From Bifidobacteriaceae bacterium (lineage in GTDB: Bacteria; Actinomycetota; Actinomycetes; Actinomycetales; WQXJ01), in the NCBI GenBank assembly GCA_031265345.1, contig JAISCU010000436.1, positions 1-8,673 on the forward strand: a stretch of 8,673 nt of DNA, written 5' to 3'. A program made the position numbers and the translations under genes. Under the pieces are notes generated by a model that saw nothing but the letters and a program-made list of their open reading frames with translations, made no database searches and had not been told where the DNA came from. Shown here in pieces: positions 1 to 5,777 of the stretch (its first letter is position 1; each line of letters begins with the position of its first letter).

Positions 1-76
1 CTTCAGAACCGACGCCGGAGCCGACCAAACCTCCCGCAGCCCGCCAGGCGCCGACCGCAGTAGCGCCCTTTGTGGC

Positions 77-120
77 GGGGGTAACCTGAAATGAAGAGGC
101 AACCCCCGATGCGTCGGGCC
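77..120 (+). repeat. 44-bp hairpin repeat, copy 1
   Basis: This segment matches 4368-4411 at 42 of 44 positions in the same orientation. It can fold as GGGGGT (77-82) with ACCCCC (102-107), an AA/CA internal loop, then CCT (85-87) with AGG (97-99) and a 9-base loop. One mismatch between copies lies in the loop and the other at position 116 in the 3' flank, so both stems are intact in both copies. The 3' flank GATGCGTC is also identical. I do not recognise it as a known riboswitch. It could be an RNA leader element, a dispersed genomic repeat or a recombination footprint. Confidence 0.75.
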
Positions 121-291
121 CGTCACGGCAGGCGTTCCGAGGTCCACGCAGGACAAACGAAGGGACCGCTGGACGCCAACGGCACACAAGGCCTCCGACC
201 AACAACGGTGGTCTCCACCCGCAGGGGAATATGGGATCCATGAGGGCGGGCCAAGAGCATGCAGGCGTGCCGGGAGCACTGGCCGCTCGAT

Positions 292-320
292 TTGACAGAT
301 GCGATTTCATAGCACACGAT
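292..320 (+). promoter_or_regulatory. Candidate sigma-70-type promoter for the export operon
   Basis: TTGACA at 292-297 is a perfect -35 consensus. CACGAT at 315-320 lies 17 bases further and keeps the A at position 2 and the A and T at positions 5 and 6 of the -10 box. The surrounding DNA is AT-richer than the rest of the window. Transcription would begin near 327, giving a leader of roughly 55 bases before the ATG at 383. The weak -10 keeps confidence moderate. Confidence 0.5.
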
Positions 321-326
321 TGAAGG

Positions 327-345
327 ATGGTCAAAGGCTGACCAT
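327..345. promoter_or_regulatory. Perfect 7-bp dyad at the predicted transcription start
   Basis: ATGGTCA (327-333) and TGACCAT (339-345) are exact inverted repeats around the 5-base spacer AAGGC. The dyad sits immediately after the predicted -10 and 37 bases before the start codon at 383. It could be an operator for a dimeric repressor or a small hairpin at the 5' end of the mRNA. No regulator gene is in the window, so the ligand is unknown. Confidence 0.5.
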
Positions 346-382
346 GAAGATCTCAAAAATCTGAAGGATTCGGGGGAACCTT

Positions 383-835
383 ATGTTAGGAAAACGCACA
401 GCAAGAACGCTGGCGGCGACCGTATTCACGGTCGCAATCACGCTCACTGCCGCAGGGGGGGCGGTGGCAGCTGACTCTCAGGGCACGGTTGTGACGCCGC
501 AGTCCGCATCGGTATGCGCGTGGTCTCATGGAGCCGGAGGCTCAACATGCCTGGCGGTCAATGGCACAGGCCTGAAAGTCGACAGCACACGCGTGTCGCA
601 CGGCGACGGCGTCGGAGGCATCAACCTCTGCAACTACAAGGCACAGAACCGGGGAACCCGCTCCGGCGGCTCCTGGTCGAAGACCAGTTCTCAGACTAGT
701 GGGTGCGTCCCGGTCACAGCCTACGTCGACATGACCGTCAATCTGAGCTTCGACAACAACTCGCAGTTCTACGGTCAGATGTACCATGACGGCGCTTGGG
801 CACCGGGTTCGCCCGCAGCCAAGATCAAGAAGTGA
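383..835 (+). CDS. Small secreted four-cysteine protein, unknown function
   Basis: This 150-residue protein has a clear Sec signal peptide: a basic start (MLGKRTART), a hydrophobic core to about residue 25 and an AVA-A cleavage site near residues 28-30. The mature part of about 121 residues carries four cysteines (in SVCAW, STCLA, NLCNY and SGCVP), so it could be held by two disulfides outside the cell. It is rich in Gly, Ser, Thr and Asn and ends in a basic PAAKIKK tail. GGGGGA at 372-377 is the ribosome binding site. It is the first gene of an operon that continues with a lipoprotein and an ABC exporter, so it may be the transporter's cargo or act beside it. The general look resembles secreted actinobacterial peptides of unknown function and loosely recalls bacteriocin operons with MacB-like transporters. 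I cannot assign a family. Line 721-780 is about 50% G+C (30 of 60), low for this window. Confidence 0.85.
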   Translation: MLGKRTARTLAATVFTVAITLTAAGGAVAADSQGTVVTPQSASVCAWSHGAGGSTCLAVNGTGLKVDSTRVSHGDGVGGINLCNYKAQNRGTRSGGSWSKTSSQTSGCVPVTAYVDMTVNLSFDNNSQFYGQMYHDGAWAPGSPAAKIKK

Positions 836-842
836 GTCTTCC

Positions 843-1427
843 TTGAGGCGTGTCTACGCTTTGGTCGCGGCCATCACTTTGGTGGCCGCGACCGCTGCTT
901 GTTCGCAAGGCAACGGCGACCCGGTAGACGAATTGGACTTCGACCAGTTGAGAGCGGACACGACCGATTTCCAAAGGGAGATTCTCTCGGATGGCGAGGT
1001 CGGCACCGATGAATACGAACGAGCCGTCCTCGCGCGATGGGAGTGCGTCAAGGAGAGCGGATTCAGCCCCGACCAGCCCGAATGGTCCCATGGCGAGTTC
1101 GGCTTCGGCAACGAGATGGTGGCCGACACCGACGAGCAGATGGACGCGCTGCTGGCCAAGTACGATGCCGAGCACGAGCGGTGCGACCAAGAATTCACTT
1201 CAGAAATCACCCTGGTCTGGGTGGCTCAGATGACGATGTCCCCGGCCGAGCGCGACGCGACCAGAAGTGACGTCATTTCATGCCTGCGATCCGTTGGAAT
1301 CGAGGTCCCGGACAAAGCCGACGACGACCAGATTTACGCGGCCATGACGCCCGAGACCTTAGACCAATGGAAGGACTGCTCCGAGCAGTTCCCGGGCTTC
1401 TTCACCGTGATGCCCGCAAATGACTGA
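843..1427 (+). CDS. Putative lipoprotein of the export operon
   Basis: The frame is open from an ATG at 786, but that start adds 19 polar, Arg/Ser-rich residues ahead of the signal and overlaps the previous gene by 50 bases. TTG at 843, 7 bases after the preceding stop, gives a normal lipoprotein signal: LRR, a hydrophobic run and a lipobox-like TAAC at about residues 17-20. No strong ribosome site precedes it, so re-initiation after the previous gene is likely. The mature protein of about 175 residues is acidic and mostly helical in appearance. It contains four more cysteines (in WECVK, ERCDQ, ISCLR and KDCSE), which may form two disulfides. The phrases EILSDG and DEYERAV recall lipoproteins often found beside actinobacterial ABC exporters. 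It is presumably anchored on the outer face of the membrane. Its role (immunity, chaperone, cargo capture) is not visible. Confidence 0.78.
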   Translation: MRRVYALVAAITLVAATAACSQGNGDPVDELDFDQLRADTTDFQREILSDGEVGTDEYERAVLARWECVKESGFSPDQPEWSHGEFGFGNEMVADTDEQMDALLAKYDAEHERCDQEFTSEITLVWVAQMTMSPAERDATRSDVISCLRSVGIEVPDKADDDQIYAAMTPETLDQWKDCSEQFPGFFTVMPAND

Positions 1428-2526
1428 CACGGCCTCGCTGCCCAGGCGCCCACGCCAGGCGGGTTTCCGGGCGTCCGAGGCCGTGGCGGCCGCGACGCTG
1501 TTAGTTTTGGCGGCGGTGCCGCTGGGCGCGGCCATATGGATCGCCAGCTTGGATGATCCGCTGAGCCAGGCCGCCAACGCCGTTGAGGCGGTCTACGGCT
1601 ATCCCGACGCGACGACCTTGGCCGGGAAGACAGAGGCAGTCTTGGCGCTGGAATGGGCGCCGGGACCCGACGTGGTGGCACCAAGCTGGCAAGGGACCAT
1701 CACCGCGCTTGAAGTCGACCCCGGCGACACGCTGACCAATGGCCAGGCGGTGCTGCGGGTCGATGGGCTCCCACGGCTCGGGCTAGTTACCGGCCAGCCG
1801 TTCTGGCGGTCGTTGGGACCGGACGACACAGGTGCGGACGTGCGGATGCTCCATGACGCGCTGGCAAGCCTCGGAATCAGCGCGGGCGCGGGCGAGGCTT
1901 GGAGCGCCGCAACCACTCGCGGAGTGCGGGAACTTCAGACCGACCGACTGGGTATCCGCAAAGAGGGATTGGTGGACGGGTTCGACCCGTCCTGGGTGGT
2001 CTGGCTTCCAGAGGCCGACCTCCGTGTTGGCACAATCGAGGCCGCTATCGGCTCGCCCGCTCCGGCGGCTGGCGAACCAGTGCTCACCGGCGAGCAAGTA
2101 CTGATCAGCGCTGGCCTACAGGATCTCCAGGGCAACGCCCTCTTTCTCGATGCCGGACAAGTCTGGGTGTTCGAAACCGCAGATTGGGAGGGCGATCTCG
2201 ACGCCGAGGCCGGTGCGATGCTCCCGGAAGACCTCGAATTGTTCCGGCAGCAAGTGGCGCCCGGCACCGAGTCAGCGCTAGGGTCGGTGCGCTATCGCGA
2301 GCCGCGCGACGTGACCAGCGTCCCGACCACCGCCGTTCTCTCCCAGGGCGGCGCGACCTGCGTCTGGGTCGAATCCAGCAGCGGGCCAAGGGGCCAGCCT
2401 GAGGCCACGCCGGTCGAGGTCATCTCGGGAGACGCCACAGCCACCTTCTTGGCCACACCGCTGGACGCACGGACCAGGGTATTGGTCAATCCGGCGGCGC
2501 TGCCGCACCTGCCATCATGCGTTTGA
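1420..2526 (+). CDS. HlyD/MacA-like membrane adaptor with peptidoglycan-binding-type module
   Basis: This 368-residue protein has one N-terminal membrane segment (about residues 20-42) and an extracytoplasmic remainder. Around residues 86-115 lies a lipoyl-like half motif (WQGTITALEVDPGDTLTNGQ) typical of periplasmic adaptors. Residues 128-185 resemble a PG_binding_1 repeat: LGPDDTGADVRMLHDAL, then a TTRGVRELQ helix and a GLVDG turn. The C-terminal part (about 297-368) has the VPTTAVLSQGG...VWVES barrel pattern of HlyD/RND-type adaptors. In Gram-positive ABC exporters such proteins couple a MacB-like ATPase and permease to substrate outside the membrane. The ATG at 1420 overlaps the lipoprotein gene by 8 bases, and the end overlaps the ATPase gene by 10, so coupling is likely. 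The substrate is unknown. Confidence 0.85.
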   Translation: MTDTASLPRRPRQAGFRASEAVAAATLLVLAAVPLGAAIWIASLDDPLSQAANAVEAVYGYPDATTLAGKTEAVLALEWAPGPDVVAPSWQGTITALEVDPGDTLTNGQAVLRVDGLPRLGLVTGQPFWRSLGPDDTGADVRMLHDALASLGISAGAGEAWSAATTRGVRELQTDRLGIRKEGLVDGFDPSWVVWLPEADLRVGTIEAAIGSPAPAAGEPVLTGEQVLISAGLQDLQGNALFLDAGQVWVFETADWEGDLDAEAGAMLPEDLELFRQQVAPGTESALGSVRYREPRDVTSVPTTAVLSQGGATCVWVESSSGPRGQPEATPVEVISGDATATFLATPLDARTRVLVNPAALPHLPSCV

Positions 2527-3254
2527 ACATCAACGGCGTCACGCACCGCTACGACCGCTCGGCGGACCGCGACGCCTTAGCAGGCGTCGATCTGACGCTG
2601 GCAGGTGACACCGTCACCGCGATCATGGGTCCTTCCGGCTCCGGCAAATCGACGCTCCTGTCAATCGCGGCTGGCCTTTTCGAGCCGTCTGAGGGAGCCG
2701 CTCGGCTGGAAGTCGTGCCGGACGGTCCGGATGGTGCTGAAATGGGCACTAAGGCGGGTGCCCCGGCCGGGCCGCCCGCCCGCGAGGCCGTTTCCGGACG
2801 CGGCCTGCGAGCCGAAACGGCCTGGGTCTTCCAAGCCGTTCACATGCTCGCCAAGCGAACCGTGGTGGACAACGTCATGCTGGGGTGCATACGCCACACT
2901 GGTTCCATCCGCCAGGCTCGCACCCGCTCGCTGGCCGAAATCGAGAAGGTGGGGCTGGCCAGCCGCGCCACCGCGCGGATAGAGGAACTGTCCGGTGGTG
3001 AGGTCCAACGCATCGCTGTGGCCAGGGCTTTCGCTCAAGACCGCCCACTGATCATCGCTGACGAGCCCACAGCGCAACTCGACCGCGCCAACACCCTGTT
3101 GGTGGCAGCCGCTCTCAGATCGGCGGCCGTCGGGGGCCGAATCGTCCTGGTGGCCACACACGACACGTTCCTGGCCAGTCAATTCGACCGCATCATCCAT
3201 CTGCTGGACGGCGCCGTCGCCTTGGACCAAGTCCGGGCTGGAGCATCGCCGTGA
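2517..3254 (+). CDS. ABC transporter ATP-binding protein, MacB/LolD type
   Basis: All nucleotide-binding motifs are present in this 245-residue protein: Walker A GPSGSGKST (38-46), Q-loop VFQ (104-106), signature LSGGEVQR (158-165), Walker B LIIADEP (178-184) with the D-loop after it, and the switch histidine in ATHD (213-216). The order and length fit the MacB/LolD/FtsE group, whose ATPases drive permeases of the FtsX fold rather than classic channels. Between Walker A and the Q-loop there is a Gly/Pro/Ala-rich stretch (about residues 68-98) longer than usual for the group. The gene starts within the last codons of the adaptor gene and its own stop overlaps the permease GTG by 4 bases. It therefore almost certainly forms the energy unit of the transporter encoded on both sides. 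Confidence 0.95.
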   Translation: MRLNINGVTHRYDRSADRDALAGVDLTLAGDTVTAIMGPSGSGKSTLLSIAAGLFEPSEGAARLEVVPDGPDGAEMGTKAGAPAGPPAREAVSGRGLRAETAWVFQAVHMLAKRTVVDNVMLGCIRHTGSIRQARTRSLAEIEKVGLASRATARIEELSGGEVQRIAVARAFAQDRPLIIADEPTAQLDRANTLLVAAALRSAAVGGRIVLVATHDTFLASQFDRIIHLLDGAVALDQVRAGASP

Positions 3255-4306
3255 CAGTCCTGCTGCGCGAAGCGGCGCAAACCTGCCGGGCTCTGCTGGG
3301 CCGTTCGCTGTTGCTCATGGCAACGGTGGCGTTCCTCGCGAGCGCGGCCTGCTTTCTCGAGGGTGCTTCGGCGACACGCTTCCACGAGCAGTACCGGCAA
3401 GCCGTCAATTCGGGATCCGAGGTCCTGGTGGTCAAGGACCCCGACCTTGCGAAGCTGTCCGCGAGGTTGTGCCAGGCAATCGGTCAAGCCCACGGCGTCA
3501 AGGCGGCTGGGGGCATACGGTTCAGAGACGCCCTGCACTTGACGCAAGCACCGGGCGTGGCGATTCAGACCGCATCCGCATCGCCCGGATTCTTCCAGGT
3601 CATCGCGCCCGACGCGGCTCCCCCGGAGACCGGCCAGATCGCGGCGCTGGCCGGTGCCTCAGTGGCCAGGGAGGTTGGGCTCCTGGTGGGAGACACTTTG
3701 GTGACGACCGAGGACGAACCACTCGTCGTGGACCAGATCGCAGACTTGTCCGCCCGCGCTCCGCAGCAGAACCGCTGGATCATTTGGACAGCTGCCGACG
3801 AGCAGATCGACCAATGCTGGATCGAAGCCCAGGTCGGCGCGAAGGAGGACGTGGCGGCGCTCGCGCGCTCCTACTATCTTCCCGGCAATCCTCGCATCCA
3901 GGTCTCCGCAGTGGCGGCCCATGACGCTCGATCCGCGCTCGACGGTTGGGACCAGCGACTCGACCGGTTCGCGTGGGCCGCCGGAGCGGGGATCGCGTTG
4001 GTGATGGCGATGATCCTCTGGATCTCGCGTCGGAGCGAACTCGCCCTGCGTAGGGTACTTGGCTTCTCACGTCTTGATGTGGCGTCGCAACTGCTCATGG
4101 AGATGTTGCTGATCACCCTGGTGGCTCTGGCGCTTGTCGCACCGTGGCTGGTGTTATGGGCCATCCAGTCCGATCAGCCCGGGCTGATCGCGTTCTACTC
4201 CGCCCGCGTCCTGCTGCAGTTCTTCGGAGTCCTGATGGCCGCGACAGGGTGCCTGGCCTTCCTGTTCGCGGGCGGCAACCTGGCTAAGCGCCTGCGCGAC
4301 CGCTAG
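3251..4306 (+). CDS. FtsX/MacB-type ABC transporter permease
   Basis: This 351-residue membrane protein starts at GTG 3251 inside a GTGA overlap with the ATPase stop. The topology fits FtsX/MacB: a first membrane helix at about 19-36, an outside domain of roughly 200 residues, then three helices at about 239-259, 280-305 and 318-341. The sequence after the second helix (RRSELALRRVLGFSRLDVASQ) is the typical cytoplasmic coupling segment of this family. The outer domain has two cysteines (in RLCQA and DQCWI). MacB-like systems use mechanotransmission to act on substrates outside the membrane, with an adaptor as partner, matching the gene two places upstream. It is the last gene of the operon; an inverted repeat begins at its stop codon. 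Confidence 0.92.
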   Translation: MTVLLREAAQTCRALLGRSLLLMATVAFLASAACFLEGASATRFHEQYRQAVNSGSEVLVVKDPDLAKLSARLCQAIGQAHGVKAAGGIRFRDALHLTQAPGVAIQTASASPGFFQVIAPDAAPPETGQIAALAGASVAREVGLLVGDTLVTTEDEPLVVDQIADLSARAPQQNRWIIWTAADEQIDQCWIEAQVGAKEDVAALARSYYLPGNPRIQVSAVAAHDARSALDGWDQRLDRFAWAAGAGIALVMAMILWISRRSELALRRVLGFSRLDVASQLLMEMLLITLVALALVAPWLVLWAIQSDQPGLIAFYSARVLLQFFGVLMAATGCLAFLFAGGNLAKRLRDR

Positions 4307-4359
4307 CCTCCGGCAAAGCGGCCCCTTCGGTTCAACTCGTCCCAGCAACCCTAGCGGTC
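4298..4359. terminator. Inverted repeat at the end of the export operon (possible terminator)
   Basis: GACCGCTAG (4298-4306, including the permease stop) and CTAGCGGTC (4351-4359) are perfect 9-bp inverted repeats separated by 44 bases. They could pair in RNA at the end of the operon. The loop is long and no U-run follows, so this is not a classic intrinsic terminator. It might instead be a protein binding site or chance. Confidence 0.3.
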
Positions 4360-4367
4360 TTGATGCC

Positions 4368-4411
4368 GGGGGTAACCTGAAATGGAGAGGCAACCCCCGA
4401 TGCGTCTGGCC
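4368..4411 (+). repeat. 44-bp hairpin repeat, copy 2
   Basis: This is the second copy of the repeat at 77-120, same orientation, 42 of 44 identical. GGGGGT (4368-4373) pairs with ACCCCC (4393-4398), and CCT (4376-4378) with AGG (4388-4390). The copy ends right where the GGAGG ribosome site of the next gene begins, so in this position it would lie in the 5' leader of the second operon or in its promoter. The overlapping short reading frame from ATG 4382 differs from copy 1 only by amino-acid-changing substitutions, which argues against a conserved leader peptide. Confidence 0.75.
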
Positions 4412-4416
4412 GGAGG
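4412..4416 (+). promoter_or_regulatory. Strong ribosome binding site GGAGG of the second operon
   Basis: GGAGG lies 5 bases before ATG 4422 and fixes the start of the coiled-coil protein, giving the N-terminus MSGPKCYSYS. The hairpin repeat ends one base before it, so folding of that element could affect access to this site. Confidence 0.8.
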
Positions 4417-4421
4417 CGAAC

Positions 4422-5777
4422 ATGAGCGGACCGAAGTGCTACTCCTACTCCGTGGAGTCGGAGGCCGAGCGCCTGGCCCGGCAGACGCGCGCAGCGACGG
4501 CCCGGTGCGACCAGTTGGCCCACGAGTTGGAGTCCGCGAACCGCGAGTGCGTCGCCAACGGCGTGGCCATCCGCACAGTCCCCGAGGCTCAGGACGAGTC
4601 GCTCGAAGCCCTGGAAGCCCGCGCGAAGGCGCTGGACACAGCAGTCAGCCAGGCCAGGGAGGCGGTCCGCGAGGCCAGAGCCGCCAAGGCCTGGGCCTCC
4701 ATGCGCCAAGCCGTCGCGAACGTCGGGGTAGGCAAGCTGGAGTTGGGCCTGGGCGCCCGACCCGCCCCAGCGCTGTCCTCGCGCCGGAGTCCGGAACCAG
4801 TGTCCGGCCAGTCCGAGGACTCGACGGCGGCGCCCCGGTCATCGATGCAGGCCGCGGACCAGGCATCGGATCGACTACCGGACCGACCACCGAAGCAAGC
4901 TGCGCGGCGCGAGTCCAGCCAGCCGCTTGGACCGGACCAGCGCCGCTGGGGACAGCTGGCGGCCTCGGTCGAGCGCGCCCTCGAATCCGCCAGCCGCCTG
5001 GAGGATCCAGCAGTCCGCGACGCCCTCGCGGCCCAAGCGGCGGCCGCCCTCGAAGCCAGCGAGTTGTCCGTCGCCGAGTCGCGCCGCACCCAGTTGGTCC
5101 TGGCCGTCGGCGAAGAGGCACGCCGCCAAGAAACCGCCGCACGATGCCGCCGGGAGGCCCAGCGCCACATCCTCGGCCTGGCGCACATCGTCTCGGCAGC
5201 GGCCGATGAGTTGCGGCAAGAGGCCCGGGCCGTCACCAGCCCGGACCAGGTCCAAGCCATCGAGTACCAGGCGGCCAGGCTCTTGGAGGCCGAACGCGCC
5301 CGCGAGGACGCCGCCTTCGTCGCGGACCAGACCAGAGCCGTCTTGGAGTCGATGGGGTACGCGGTGGACGCTCCGCCGACCGCCGGGCCGCACCAAGACA
5401 CGGCCCTGTTCGCCTACCGCGACGACCTCCCGGACCATGTCCTGACTTTGAGGGTCGATGGGGCCAGCGCCAGCGTCGCGACACAAGTGATCGCCTGCGG
5501 CGCGACCACTGGACGCCAAGACATCGACGCCGAAGAGGCGACCTGCGAGGACCTCGACGCGCTCAGCGGCGCGTTGTGGCAGCGGGGCGTCGCGGCGGAA
5601 CGGGTCTCTGCGCTGGGGGTCGGCGCCGTGCCGTTGGAGCGCGATGACAGCTTGCGGCGGGCCGACGCGCCCGCGTCCGCATCCGTATCAGCCAGGACCG
5701 GGTACGCCGCGACCGCCCAACCAGGCGCGCAGCGACCCGCCCAACCCATGGCCCGTGAACGGAGGAATCCGAGATGA
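4422..5777 (+). CDS. Coiled-coil protein with MSGPK start, unknown function
   Basis: This 451-residue, apparently cytoplasmic protein has no signal peptide or membrane helix. It begins MSGPKCYSYS. I have a weak recollection of other bacterial hypothetical proteins starting MSGPK, which I cannot verify. Residues 11-100 are Ala/Glu/Arg-rich and should form coiled coil. Residues 112-175 are a Pro/Ser-rich linker. Residues 176-312 are again long amphipathic helices. About 313-405 looks like a small folded domain (HVLTLRVDG strand, then AEEATCEDLDALSGALW helix), followed by a disordered Ala/Pro tail. The start is set by GGAGG at 4412-4416. The ATGA overlap with the AAA+ gene and the shared operon suggest it is a partner, adaptor or substrate of that ATPase and the radical SAM protein. 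The function cannot be named. Confidence 0.85.
   Translation: MSGPKCYSYSVESEAERLARQTRAATARCDQLAHELESANRECVANGVAIRTVPEAQDESLEALEARAKALDTAVSQAREAVREARAAKAWASMRQAVANVGVGKLELGLGARPAPALSSRRSPEPVSGQSEDSTAAPRSSMQAADQASDRLPDRPPKQAARRESSQPLGPDQRRWGQLAASVERALESASRLEDPAVRDALAAQAAAALEASELSVAESRRTQLVLAVGEEARRQETAARCRREAQRHILGLAHIVSAAADELRQEARAVTSPDQVQAIEYQAARLLEAERAREDAAFVADQTRAVLESMGYAVDAPPTAGPHQDTALFAYRDDLPDHVLTLRVDGASASVATQVIACGATTGRQDIDAEEATCEDLDALSGALWQRGVAAERVSALGVGAVPLERDDSLRRADAPASASVSARTGYAATAQPGAQRPAQPMARERRNPR

Larger units (their letters stand above)
1..382. other. Non-coding leader region upstream of the export operon
   Basis: No convincing gene lies in these 382 bases. Positions 3-89 are open and could encode the proline-rich tail of an upstream protein (ending APFVAGVT, stop at 87-89), but with no start in the window this cannot be decided. 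A 50-codon frame at 91-243 begins inside the hairpin repeat and looks accidental. What can be supported is the 44-bp repeat at 77-120, a promoter candidate at 292-320 and a dyad at 327-345. The line 301-360 is only about 42% G+C (25 of 60 bases), much lower than the coding regions, as expected for a promoter or 5' leader. Positions 121-290 show nothing I recognise. Confidence 0.6.

Noticed and set aside
3..89. Possible C-terminal tail of an upstream gene (Pro/Thr-rich, ending APFVAGVT)
   Set aside because: It has only 28 codons without a start, and another frame is also open here; too little to call a gene.
91..243. 50-codon frame starting in hairpin copy 1, possible leader peptide
   Set aside because: The only two differences between the repeat copies are amino-acid changing (Lys/Glu and Arg/Leu), and the frames diverge completely after the repeat.
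123..356. 77-codon minus-strand frame in the leader region
   Set aside because: It has no recognisable motif, covers the promoter and dyad, and is explained by chance.
383..835. Lactococcin 972-type bacteriocin
   Set aside because: The operon style is similar, but the mature protein has four cysteines and I cannot see the family's conserved pattern; left as unknown.
4382..5209. 275-codon plus-strand frame starting in the second hairpin repeat
   Set aside because: Its product is Arg/Pro/Gly-rich and it overlaps the coiled-coil gene, which has the better ribosome site and a sensible helical protein.
4589..5401. 270-codon minus-strand frame opposite the coiled-coil gene
   Set aside because: It is an Ala/Ser/Arg-rich shadow of the helical repeats on the plus strand with no independent support.
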